In this document: in pieces, positions 17,617 to 25,940 of the stretch | Numbering within the stretch: the stretch's first letter is position 1 | How the letters are laid out: each line of letters opens with the position of its first letter | From: Candidatus Omnitrophota bacterium | GTDB lineage: Bacteria > Ratteibacteria > UBA8468 > B48-G9 > DTJG01 | Length of the DNA: 57,003 nucleotides | Direction: 5' to 3' | Assembly (NCBI GenBank): GCA_023485205.1 | Contig: JAMCZX010000031.1 | Span: 1 to 57,003, forward strand | Position numbers and translations under genes: made by a program | The notes under the pieces: generated by a model | Told to the model about the DNA's origin: nothing | What the model saw: the letters and a program-made list of their open reading frames with translations, nothing else | The model's database searches: none

Positions 17617-18374
17617 AGAACGCCTCCTATTTTTTGATAAAACTGAAGAAACTGATTGCCTGTAACAAACCCTTCAAGTTTCACAGGTTCAGGTTTATTT
17701 GGCAGATATATAATAAAACCAGGATAAAGTCCTATCCTGAATTCCTTTTCCAGTCCATTTGATAAATGAAAAGGGAAAGATAATTCCGGCATTGAGCTTT
17801 TACTTCCCACCCATAATCCTATAAACTTTATCTCATTTTTATATTTCTTATTAATTATATCCATAATCAATTCATCTGCGGCACAATACTTACATCCTTG
17901 TTTTGCAAAGAAAAGAATTGTGGGAGAAGAAAAAGGGCTTGCCTGTTGATTTTGTGTGGCAGTGTTTTTTTGTATTGTTTCAGTGTTTTGAGAAATAGAA
18001 GCAGGCACATTTGCTGAAGAAGTGCCTGGATTTTTTTCTTCATCCGAGACTTCTTGTAAAATTGCTGTTGCTTTTGCTATTTTCTCAATTCTTTCTTTTT
18101 CCCATGCAAGATAAGCCTGTGCATTTTTAGTCGTGGGATTATTGAGGAAACTGACAACCTGTGGTGGTGGAACATAAGTCTGGACTGAACCATCTGGCAT
18201 AACCATAGGCTGGGCCCAGATAGATATTGTAGGTTTTTTCTTTAATCCCTTATTGTGTAAAATTTTTGTTTCTGTTTGTGTGCTTCCAAAGAAATTGACA
18301 GGCTCATTGAAAAATCCTGCATAACTAAAAGAACATACAGAAAAAACAAAAATAAAGAATAATATTTTTCTCAT
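17613..18374 (-). CDS. TraF-like periplasmic thioredoxin-fold protein
   Basis: The start at ATG 18374 (MRKILFF) is backed by AGGAG upstream and yields 253 residues with a signal peptide. The N-terminal half matches the TraF conjugation family pattern (PTTKNAQAYLAWEKER). The C-terminal half is a thioredoxin fold with active-site CKYC at 161-164. F TraF lacks this pair while TrbB has it, so the protein may combine both roles in disulfide handling of channel proteins. Its stop overlaps the TraH-like start. Confidence 0.75.
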   Translation of the reverse strand: MRKILFFIFVFSVCSFSYAGFFNEPVNFFGSTQTETKILHNKGLKKKPTISIWAQPMVMPDGSVQTYVPPPQVVSFLNNPTTKNAQAYLAWEKERIEKIAKATAILQEVSDEEKNPGTSSANVPASISQNTETIQKNTATQNQQASPFSSPTILFFAKQGCKYCAADELIMDIINKKYKNEIKFIGLWVGSKSSMPELSFPFHLSNGLEKEFRIGLYPGFIIYLPNKPEPVKLEGFVTGNQFLQFYQKIGGVL

Positions 18375-18381
18375 AATTTTT

Positions 18382-18837
18382 TTAACTCCTCTGGCCCACA
18401 AAAAACCAGTTGAACATTTCAGTTTGCCTGTTGCCAAAAGGCAGGTTATTGGAATAAGTTAACTGCCACACGCTCCGGTTATTTGGTACTTCTGTTACTT
18501 GTATTTCCGGCGGGAAATCAGAAGAAACCTCATCTTTGGGAACGTCTGTTGTAATTGTCACAATGTGGTTGTTGTAAGACAAAGAATAAGGATAAGAAAA
18601 CATGTTGTTAACGGAACTGATTAAGCCGTCATTAACTAAAACCGGCATAATCGGGTTTGTCTGTGAGCTTTTATTTTCCCGGACTATACAGGAATATATT
18701 TTCTTAATCTGCTGTGTCATCATTTGTGTTCTTCCAAGTCTTATTCTTTTAGTGTGTAACGGCAATAACACAGAAGCCGCTACTCCTGTTATTCCAATAA
18801 CCGTGAGCAACTCAAGGAAAGTCCAACCTTTTTTCAT
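18382..18837 (-). CDS. Type IV prepilin-like protein 1
   Basis: This 151-residue protein has a very short leader (MKKG) followed by WTFLELLTVIGITGVAASVLL. It departs from the classical GFTLxE because Trp precedes TFLE, but Gly-4 and the Glu three residues after Phe remain, so prepilin peptidase processing is plausible. The rest is a variable globular domain. It is one of three tandem prepilin genes between the FG-GAP gene and the TraF-like gene. Confidence 0.8.
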   Translation of the reverse strand: MKKGWTFLELLTVIGITGVAASVLLPLHTKRIRLGRTQMMTQQIKKIYSCIVRENKSSQTNPIMPVLVNDGLISSVNNMFSYPYSLSYNNHIVTITTDVPKDEVSSDFPPEIQVTEVPNNRSVWQLTYSNNLPFGNRQTEMFNWFFVGQRS

Positions 18838-18854
18838 TTTTTTATTTCCTTTTT

Positions 18855-19310
18855 TCAGAAGGTGAAAGTTCCTGTGCCTGAACTTCCTGTATAAGTGCCA
18901 GGATTTACAGCAAGAATTGCCCCTAAAGATGACTGGATTTCATTGTAAGTGCTCTGGTCAGGAATAGCCGTTGCGGTAATAATCACCTGCCCCTCATTTG
19001 TGCCAGCCGCAACTGTATATGTCCCGCCCCAGGAATTATCTAATGTTGTGGGCAATAAATTTGCACTTGTCAGAGCTGACATACTGATACCGCTATAATT
19101 TACTCTTCCATCTCCCAGCCATGCCTGACAGGCAGAATAAATTGTCTGGACCTGCCTGGATGTGGCAGATATTTCAGAAGCCTGTCTTGCTCCCTTTGCG
19201 CCGAGAAGAATAATAGCCAGCAAAATCCCGGCTATTCCTATTACAGCAATCAACTCCACGAGCGTAAAACCACCCTTCCCTACTCTTTTACTTCTTTTTA
19301 TTTCTTGCAT
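18855..19310 (-). CDS. Type IV prepilin-like protein 2
   Basis: This 151-residue protein carries a clear prepilin signal GGFTLVELIAVIGIAGILLA preceded by a basic leader of about 14 residues. The C-terminal domain is Ser/Thr/Gly-rich with the pattern seen in PilS-type major pilins (SAMTSANLLP-like spacing). Two cysteines are absent or distant, so disulfide bonding is not evident. A good ribosome binding site (AGGAGG) precedes it. It could be the main pilus subunit. Confidence 0.87.
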   Translation of the reverse strand: MQEIKRSKRVGKGGFTLVELIAVIGIAGILLAIILLGAKGARQASEISATSRQVQTIYSACQAWLGDGRVNYSGISMSALTSANLLPTTLDNSWGGTYTVAAGTNEGQVIITATAIPDQSTYNEIQSSLGAILAVNPGTYTGSSGTGTFTF

Positions 19311-19324
19311 AACTCCTCCTTTTG

Positions 19325-20455
19325 TTAATTTATTGCAGTGATAATCGTTGAATCTATAATCCAGTAACCACCCTGATTCATTTGCACACTACCTGAACCC
19401 AGGTAAACATCAGAACCTGAAATTGTGGGCGGAACAGAACCGTTTCCATTTGCAGAGAGGACATCACAATTACCTGCAAAAAACCATTGTAATGGAAGTT
19501 GTCCCTGCCATGGGAGTTCGTCTTCATAAGCTGTAAAAGAAATATTTTTGCCATTATATTGTCCGTTGCAATAAACTTCAAAATACCCAGCCCACGCTCC
19601 CTGAATATTAGAAGTCCATTCCTGCATCTGCGGCATATCACTGCTTACCTGCGTAAAATAATAGTCCATGTAAATAGACCCGCCTCCATTCGGTCCGTAG
19701 GCATATAAAGAATTGATAGCAAAATCCGCAGGAAGATATATTGTTGCGGAGCCTGTAATCCTAACCATCATAGGGTCTATGTTCGCAGGGAACTTTGCCT
19801 GTGATAGCCAGCCATTCGGACTGATACCCTGTGTTTGAAGTGCAGGGTCGTATAGGTCAGGTATAGTATCATTATTAATTTTCTCCACTGGCATTTGGTC
19901 TACAGTGCTTCCTGGAGTAACACCCACATACAAGGTTCCTGTAGTTCCAATAGATTGTGTAGCGGTTCTACTATCACCATTTCCATACCTGTGGACAAGG
20001 CCTGCCAGGGCAGGTTCTGCTGCCGGAACAGGAATTGTTGAGGATATACTCTGTCCATTTGTTGATACATCTATACAATCTGCCTGGATTACGCCCTGTA
20101 AATCAGAAGGAAGGCTTGTGGATACAGTCAAGGTGCTTCCATTATCTGTAAGTGAATAAGAATTTCCGAAGACATTTTGTCCATTCCATGTAGAAGGGAT
20201 ATACCCACCTTGTTGGAGTTGCTGTATACTATCTGCCCATGACCCGGCACCATTATTTGCATTCATCTGGTTAATATAATAAGACCTTTCAGCTTCCTGG
20301 ATACCGGTAATTTCTTTTGCCACATTTTTTGCCTGGTTCAAATTTATCATTTTTATAGTTGCAGGTAGCATAGCCGCAGCCATAAAAGCTAAAACTCCTA
20401 CAACAAGCATAGTTTCAAGTAATGTAAAACCTTTATTGTTAATTTTATTTCGCAT
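19325..20455 (-). CDS. Large type IV prepilin-like protein 3 (possible tip pilin)
   Basis: The 376-residue protein starts with leader MRNKINNKG and the methylation segment FTLLETMLVVGVLAFMAAAM. It then has a roughly 350-residue exported domain rich in Asn, Gly, Ser and Tyr. It is far larger than the other two prepilins. In IncI thin pili a large minor pilin (PilV) sits at the tip and binds the partner cell, and this gene would fit that role. That is inference. No shufflon repeats are seen near its 3' end. Confidence 0.8.
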   Translation of the reverse strand: MRNKINNKGFTLLETMLVVGVLAFMAAAMLPATIKMINLNQAKNVAKEITGIQEAERSYYINQMNANNGAGSWADSIQQLQQGGYIPSTWNGQNVFGNSYSLTDNGSTLTVSTSLPSDLQGVIQADCIDVSTNGQSISSTIPVPAAEPALAGLVHRYGNGDSRTATQSIGTTGTLYVGVTPGSTVDQMPVEKINNDTIPDLYDPALQTQGISPNGWLSQAKFPANIDPMMVRITGSATIYLPADFAINSLYAYGPNGGGSIYMDYYFTQVSSDMPQMQEWTSNIQGAWAGYFEVYCNGQYNGKNISFTAYEDELPWQGQLPLQWFFAGNCDVLSANGNGSVPPTISGSDVYLGSGSVQMNQGGYWIIDSTIITAIN

Positions 20456-21869
20456 AATTCCTCCTTTTATGCCTATATTTTATTTTTACAAAAGTAATAA
20501 AACCGAATATTAAAAATACCAAAGGGCTGACTGCTCCACCTCCACCGCCACCAGAAGGAAATACAGGAATAGGCATTGGAGAATCTTTATAAGTATAATA
20601 AATTGTTCCATAATCTATTACATCAGCAAAACCTGAATTATTAAGATTTCCTACATAATCATAACCGCCTATAAAATTCCATTGTTTAATTATTTGAGTC
20701 TCAAAAGTAATAGCATTTCCCAATGGTGCACAATACCATGCCTGAAGCCAATTACTCGCAGAATCATAACGGCCATTATCACTCGCAAGAACAAAATCAG
20801 GATTCCCATCTCCATTGATGTCTGCTGATTGGGGTAATGCGCATAAAATATCTTGTGTGTTGTTATCAATCCATACAGGAATTTGAGTAAATCCGCTTGT
20901 TGGGTTTGAATTATTCATGTTATTTGAAAACAGGACTACTTCATTTGAAAGAATGCCTGTATCAACCTTATTATTTTCTACTGCAATAAAAGAAGGCTCT
21001 TTGCCTGATGTAAAGTTTCCAATAGGTATTCCGTTAATATCGTAACTATAGCCATAATTAGACCCAGTATAAATCGTTGGAGAAGAGGAAATAACACCTG
21101 GAGAAGTTTGAGTGTATATTTCAAAGTTATTTGGATTGCTTTCATATCCGGAAACAATAATACTTTTTAGTCCAGTTCCATTAAAATCTGCCGCACCAAG
21201 ATATATACAATTTGGAAGAATAGAATAATCAGAAGAAGAAAAACTGCCATTATTATTCCAATATATTACTACTTCTTTTGCTATTGAACTACCGACCCAG
21301 TAATCCTCATCGCATATAATATCAGGGTATCCGTTTCCTTTAAGGTCAACTATTGCGTCTAATGACACGCCATAATAATTACTGGGATTATAAACTCCTG
21401 AAAAAAGTAATTGCTGGGGTCCAAACTGCCTATTGCCAAGATACTTGAAAATATAAAAATCAGGGGCATTGTTATCTTCAGAAAGCCCAACTATACACAT
21501 TTGCCCATTATTATAAAGGTCAGCAAAACGAGCCCCTGAAAACCACCAACCACTTAAATTTGACACCAAAGTGGTATCAGTATACGCCTGGTCAGAGGTA
21601 ATCTGGCCGAACTGGTTAATATCTACTGGGCCGCCCCAGGCAACATAAATACCTGGATTATTGGGATTTAAACTATATATTACAAAATCTTTATATGCGG
21701 TTGTTTCTACATTGGCACAATCATCGGGATTTCCAAAACCTATAAAATTATTATTTTTGATAGGGGCAAAAGAAATATTTTGAGCAAAGGCAATATGGAC
21801 AGCAAAGAAAATGCTGATGAAAATAAGACAATATAATATTCCTGCGTTTTTGACTGGGACTTGTACCAT
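20445..21869 (-). CDS. Secreted FG-GAP/VCBS-repeat protein with C-terminal sorting-like tail
   Basis: The 474-residue protein has a signal peptide (about 10-30) and several FG-GAP-type repeats with calcium-loop motifs (DINGDGNPDFV, DLKGNGYPDII), which predict a seven-bladed beta-propeller. The C-terminus is a Gly run, one hydrophobic helix and a basic tail (KIKYRHKRRNYAK), the plan of GlyGly-CTERM or PEP-CTERM-like sorting signals. It sits upstream of the three prepilins and could be a surface adhesin. Its 3' end overlaps the next gene by 11 bp. Confidence 0.75.
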   Translation of the reverse strand: MVQVPVKNAGILYCLIFISIFFAVHIAFAQNISFAPIKNNNFIGFGNPDDCANVETTAYKDFVIYSLNPNNPGIYVAWGGPVDINQFGQITSDQAYTDTTLVSNLSGWWFSGARFADLYNNGQMCIVGLSEDNNAPDFYIFKYLGNRQFGPQQLLFSGVYNPSNYYGVSLDAIVDLKGNGYPDIICDEDYWVGSSIAKEVVIYWNNNGSFSSSDYSILPNCIYLGAADFNGTGLKSIIVSGYESNPNNFEIYTQTSPGVISSSPTIYTGSNYGYSYDINGIPIGNFTSGKEPSFIAVENNKVDTGILSNEVVLFSNNMNNSNPTSGFTQIPVWIDNNTQDILCALPQSADINGDGNPDFVLASDNGRYDSASNWLQAWYCAPLGNAITFETQIIKQWNFIGGYDYVGNLNNSGFADVIDYGTIYYTYKDSPMPIPVFPSGGGGGGAVSPLVFLIFGFITFVKIKYRHKRRNYAK

Positions 21870-21904
21870 AATTCCTACTTTTTAGTTACCTTATTTAATC
21901 TTTT

Positions 21905-22258
21905 TTATTGCATCCTTAATCCGACTTTTCCTTCAACAGCAGCCAATCGTTCTTTTATGTCAGAAGTTATGTGTATTTCTCTTTCCAGGGAATCTATTTT
22001 AAAATCAAGAGAATCTATTCTGGAATTTAAACTTTTATCAAGAGAATTTATTTTTGAATCAAGAGAATCTATTCTTGAATTTAAACTTTTATCAAGAGAA
22101 TCTATTTTTGAATCCAATCTTTTTATTTCAGACAACGTTTCATTTTTTACACTATCAATTTTTTCATCCAGACGTTTTATCTCTATTTTTATTCCTTGTA
22201 ATTCAGGTGCTACTATATCCTGTAATGCCTGTTTTACCTGTTCATATATGTTTGCCAT
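21905..22258 (-). CDS. Coiled-coil protein with an internal tandem repeat (117 aa)
   Basis: After a helical N-terminus, the sequence is a continuous coiled coil of IDSLD/KSLNSR units from about residue 27 to 95, with an 18-residue tandem duplication (see the repeat entry). There is no signal peptide. It lies between the GspF and FG-GAP genes in the same orientation, so it probably belongs to the pilus operon, perhaps as a cytoplasmic scaffold. The family is not recognised. Confidence 0.6.
   Translation of the reverse strand: MANIYEQVKQALQDIVAPELQGIKIEIKRLDEKIDSVKNETLSEIKRLDSKIDSLDKSLNSRIDSLDSKINSLDKSLNSRIDSLDFKIDSLEREIHITSDIKERLAAVEGKVGLRMQ
22008..22115 (-). repeat. 54-bp tandem duplication in the coiled-coil gene
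   Basis: Two 54-bp units (22008-22061 and 22062-22115) are nearly identical, with only a few substitutions. Each encodes 18 residues of coiled coil, preserving reading frame. The number of units may vary between strains. Confidence 0.8.
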
Positions 22259-22308
22259 AATTTTTCCCCTTTTTCTATCGTTAATTTTATATTAATAAAA
22301 ATTTTGTG

Positions 22309-23475
22309 TCAATAGCCCCCAAAAATCTGGATATTACTTAAATTTGAGTATATGGGCATTAAAAATGCAAATACGAAGAAAACCACAAAAACCGCCACAA
22401 GACTGATTAAAACAGGTTCAATTATTGTAAGAAACATTTCATAGTTTCTGTCAGTTTTTTCTATATAGTATTGTGCGATTCTGTCTATATACTCATAAAG
22501 AGAAGCGCCTTTTTCACCCTTGACTATGGACTGCACTATAAATACAGGAAAAATTCTTTCCTGCCTTAATGCCTCTGAAAAAGAAAATCCCTGTGTCATT
22601 TTTTCTTTTACATTCTGAAAGGTTCTTTTAAATATACCGCTCTGGATTTCCACCATTTCAATTGCCTCTATAAGCGGAACCCCATTTTTTACAAGCATGG
22701 AAAGTGAGGAAAAAAAGTTGGCAAAAACTCTTTCTTTTATTGGCAGATATGCTTTTACTGTTGAAAATTTTTCAAGTATTTTTACTCCTGTTTCTGTTGA
22801 AACAAGAAACCTTAAAGCAAAAGTCAGCCCGAGAAGAATACAGGGAAACAGCCACCAGTAATGAGCTAATATCCCTGCCATTAATAATAGTCCCTTTGTC
22901 AAACCGGATAAGTGCGGGATTTTGGAATAAAAACTCATCATTTTGGGAATAACAAAAACAGAAACTGCTGTTGCTACAATGAATATAGCACTTATAACAA
23001 ACACAGGATATATAAGAGCCATTTTTAATTTTGTATTGAATTTTGCTTTTTTATTGTAAAAATCCGCCAATCTTTTTAAAGTATCCGGCAGCACTGCCCC
23101 CTTTTCACCTGATTTTACAGAAGCTCTAACCTCTTGGGGAAATCCGCCAATCTGTGCCAGGGCTTCATAAAAGAAAAAACCCTGGGATAATTTTATATGT
23201 ATCTCTTCAAGCATCCGGGAAAGTGTTTTATTTGTTGAAAGAGAAAGTTCTTTTATTGCCTCTGTTAAGGAAATACCCACGTCAAGTAATCCTGCAATGT
23301 CCCTGAACAGTTCTGCCAGGTGAACAGGTTTTAGTGTTGAACTTCTTTTAAAAGAAAACGTTTTTTTCCTGGAAAGGATAAAAAAACCCTGTTTTTTCAA
23401 TGTCTCAATTTCTGACTTATCCTCTACTTCCAAAGTTCGTATCTTCCCAAGTCTATTTAAGACTTCAATTTTCAC
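22309..23475 (-). CDS. Type IV pilus/T2SS inner-membrane platform protein (PilC/GspF/PilR family)
   Basis: The 388-residue protein has two GspF domains (about 65-190 and 265-385). Each contains the family pattern of LAxLLxxGvpLxeAl (DIAGLLDVGISLTEAI; LSMLVKNGVPLIEAIE) and GEKGA motifs, with three membrane segments. It is the integral membrane platform that works with the assembly ATPase. It overlaps the ATPase gene upstream by 11 bp. IncI thin-pilus PilR is the analogous protein. Confidence 0.92.
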   Translation of the reverse strand: MKIEVLNRLGKIRTLEVEDKSEIETLKKQGFFILSRKKTFSFKRSSTLKPVHLAELFRDIAGLLDVGISLTEAIKELSLSTNKTLSRMLEEIHIKLSQGFFFYEALAQIGGFPQEVRASVKSGEKGAVLPDTLKRLADFYNKKAKFNTKLKMALIYPVFVISAIFIVATAVSVFVIPKMMSFYSKIPHLSGLTKGLLLMAGILAHYWWLFPCILLGLTFALRFLVSTETGVKILEKFSTVKAYLPIKERVFANFFSSLSMLVKNGVPLIEAIEMVEIQSGIFKRTFQNVKEKMTQGFSFSEALRQERIFPVFIVQSIVKGEKGASLYEYIDRIAQYYIEKTDRNYEMFLTIIEPVLISLVAVFVVFFVFAFLMPIYSNLSNIQIFGGY

Positions 23476-25093
23476 TTCCCACCACCCTTTCTATTTCTTC
23501 AATTGACGTTATCCCCTGTTCTATCAAATAATATCCATCCTGGAGCAGGGAAATAAACCCGTTGTTTTGAATCTCTGTTATTTCCTCTTTTATTTTTTTA
23601 TAATTCCCTTCTTTCATGACTTCTTTCAGGTTTCCCTTCACCTCAAGGATTTCCACAGCCACAGTCCTTCCTTTGTATCCATTATTACAATAATTACAAC
23701 CGACTGGCTGGTATATAGTTTTTGCTTTTATTTTTTCTGAATAAGATTGAGACACTGAAATTTCTTTTTTGCATAGAGGACATAGTTTTCTTATTAATCT
23801 TTGGCTTATTATTCCTTCAATAGACATCCCGAGATATGAAAGTGAAATGTCTAAATCCAAAAGCCGGGTAATGCTTGTGAATGTATCCTGTGTGTGTAGT
23901 GTTGAAAATGTTTTGTGTCCTGTAAGAGATGCTCTTATTGCTTCCACGGCTGTTTCTTTATCCCGTATCTCGCCCACAAGAACAATATCCGGGTCATGCC
24001 TTAAAAATGCACGAAGTGCGGAAGAAAACGTTATTTCTGCCGGTTCATTGACTTCCACCTGCTGTGTCAAAGGCAGTTCTACTTCTACAGGGTCTTCTAT
24101 GGTAAGTATTTTGACTTCTTCCGTGCGAAGCATTGAAAGAATTGAATATAAAGATGTTGTTTTACCACTTCCAGTGGGTCCTGTAAAAAGAAAAAGTCCC
24201 TGTGGTTTAAACGTAAGTCTTTGTATTATGTCTATCTGGTGTTTCCTGTACCCGAGATATTTTAAGGGCATAATTGTTTTGTATCTATCAAGAAGTCTTA
24301 AAACAATAGATGCCCCGTATTTTGTCGTGGGAATAGAGGATACTCTTATGTCTATGGTTCTGTTCTGGTAAGAAAAAGAAAAGTTTGCATCATGAAATTT
24401 TGAAAATTCTGATTGTGTAATTGAAGCTAAAGAATAAACAACGTTCAACAGGTTTTCATGAGAGTGATATGGTAAGGAGACAATTGGAGTAAGCATACCA
24501 TCTATCCTGAAGCGGACGTCTGAAGTCAGGACATTTGGCTCTATGTGTATGTCAGAGGCATTGGTTATAATCGCCTCTTCAATAATACTGTGTAAAAACT
24601 CTTTCATTTTATTCCCTGATATCCCAAAATGCTCTATTTCATGAACAATGGAATTCAGGTGAGAAATCCTGTCTGAAATAGGAACCAATTCTTCAAGATT
24701 TTTTTTAATAAGAGACGGGGAAGCAATAAATCTTGGGTATAATAATCCATGCTGGACAAGAAAACTTATTGTCAGGGTATTGGTTGGGTCTTCAAGGAGT
24801 ATTGCAGGAGTGCCGCTGTCATTTACAATGGGTAGTATTCCTTTATGTTGTGCCTGTATAAGTCCGATTTTTTCAATAAGAGTGTGTTCTATATTTGATA
24901 CAGGCTTATCCCAGATAGGAACGTTTATTTGTTCTGATAAAGCCTCTACCAGGTCATCTTCTGAAATAAAGTGATATTTTGAAAGTATCCGGCCGAGTTT
25001 TTCTCCGGTACGTTTTTGAATGTTCAGGGCATGTTCCAGTTGTGGACGGGAAATTTTTTTCTTATTTAAAAGAATCTGACCTAATTGTATCAT
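23465..25093 (-). CDS. Type IV pilus/T2SS assembly ATPase (PilB/GspE/PilQ family)
   Basis: This 542-residue ATPase has an N-terminal GspE-N domain (1-120), Walker A GPTGSGKT at 305-312, Asp box TIEDPVE at 331-337 and the Walker B stretch ending GEIRD at 374-378. A His box lies at STLHT, and a zinc-binding set is formed by C438, C441, C466 and C469. It powers pilin extrusion. It is the only ATPase in the cluster. A VirB4-like ATPase, expected for a type IV secretion channel, is missing. Confidence 0.95.
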   Translation of the reverse strand: MIQLGQILLNKKKISRPQLEHALNIQKRTGEKLGRILSKYHFISEDDLVEALSEQINVPIWDKPVSNIEHTLIEKIGLIQAQHKGILPIVNDSGTPAILLEDPTNTLTISFLVQHGLLYPRFIASPSLIKKNLEELVPISDRISHLNSIVHEIEHFGISGNKMKEFLHSIIEEAIITNASDIHIEPNVLTSDVRFRIDGMLTPIVSLPYHSHENLLNVVYSLASITQSEFSKFHDANFSFSYQNRTIDIRVSSIPTTKYGASIVLRLLDRYKTIMPLKYLGYRKHQIDIIQRLTFKPQGLFLFTGPTGSGKTTSLYSILSMLRTEEVKILTIEDPVEVELPLTQQVEVNEPAEITFSSALRAFLRHDPDIVLVGEIRDKETAVEAIRASLTGHKTFSTLHTQDTFTSITRLLDLDISLSYLGMSIEGIISQRLIRKLCPLCKKEISVSQSYSEKIKAKTIYQPVGCNYCNNGYKGRTVAVEILEVKGNLKEVMKEGNYKKIKEEITEIQNNGFISLLQDGYYLIEQGITSIEEIERVVGSEN

Positions 25094-25671
25094 TTTTTTA
25101 TAAGTGGCAGTGTCGGTTCATTGTCGGGTATAATTACTGATAATGGGTAAAAAGTACTTACTCCTTTTTTATTTAGTGTGATACCATACCCGGATATTCC
25201 TGTTACTTTTCCATCATCCAATCCATCACCAATCTTAACAAAGTGAAATACTCCATTGTTTTTGATGAGCGCATTAATGTTTTTTTCCACCATCATCACC
25301 TGAAAGATTTTCTTTTTTTTGTTTTTTAATATTGATGAAAATGCTCCTTGAAAGCCCGGTGAAGGGGCAAAATATTCTTTTGAAGGGAATTGCCCGGAGG
25401 GTATGGAAGCGGGTAAAACAGGCGGGTTTGGAGGAGTAGTGGCGTCCTGTATTTCCTTTTGCATTTTAATTGCCTCTTCTTTGAGTTTCAATAGTTCATT
25501 CTGTTTCTTTTGTATGCTTATTGACACTTCAAGATTATATAACTGTTTTCCCTGTGGGGAATTGATAAGATTGGCAACCTGTGTGCTGGCATCCGTTGTT
25601 TCTGAGGCAAAGGATATTCCGGATAAAACAGTCAAAATCAAAAAAAGCATTGTTATTCTTTTCAATATCAT
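25090..25671 (-). CDS. PilP-like exported pilus biogenesis protein
   Basis: The 193-residue protein has a signal peptide (about 1-22), a helical Lys/Gln region (about 45-75), a Pro-rich linker and a small C-terminal beta domain. The pattern VKIGDGLDDGKVTGISGYGITL resembles the PilP homology region that contacts the secretin. In IncI thin-pilus loci PilP precedes the ATPase and platform genes, as here. It is the first gene of the cluster. AGGAG lies upstream of the ATG, and a family C hairpin element stands about 30 bp further up. Confidence 0.65.
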   Translation of the reverse strand: MILKRITMLFLILTVLSGISFASETTDASTQVANLINSPQGKQLYNLEVSISIQKKQNELLKLKEEAIKMQKEIQDATTPPNPPVLPASIPSGQFPSKEYFAPSPGFQGAFSSILKNKKKKIFQVMMVEKNINALIKNNGVFHFVKIGDGLDDGKVTGISGYGITLNKKGVSTFYPLSVIIPDNEPTLPLIKK

Positions 25672-25700
25672 AATATTTTTCTCCTATGTATTTTAATTAT

Positions 25701-25853
25701 GTAAATATTCACTAAGACAGTGTTAATAATTTACTGAGCTGAAGTAGGAAATAAGTTCTGGATTGCTCTTCTCATCTTTGTAAAAACATTCTTTCAAACA
25801 AAGCCTCAAAGACAATCCAAACTTATTTTAAACACCGTTCACTGAGTATTTAT
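25701..25853 (-). repeat. Hairpin element family C, copy 2 (full length, 153 bp)
   Basis: The ends GTAAATATTCACT and ACTGAGTATTTAT are inverted repeats. Inside, AAATAAGTTCTGGATTG pairs with CAATCCAAACTTATTT and CTTTG pairs with CAAAG, so the whole element folds as one long imperfect hairpin. It lies in the divergent gap (25672-26167) upstream of the pilus cluster. Apart from this element and the hairpin at 25941, that 496-bp gap shows no gene. Confidence 0.85.
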
Positions 25854-25940
25854 GTATTTTAAATTATCTATTTACAAAAACTTTATAAATAAGTATAATT
25901 ATAATGTAAAAATTTCTACTATAAGTATTTATTTAAAAAT

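Noticed and set aside
21861..22295. Plus-strand frame with repeated SRESI units
   Set aside because: It is the complement of the tandem coiled-coil gene on the minus strand. The repeats arise from that gene's duplication.
12009..25671. Prophage or integrative element boundaries
   Set aside because: No integrase, attachment-site repeat or phage structural gene is visible at either end.
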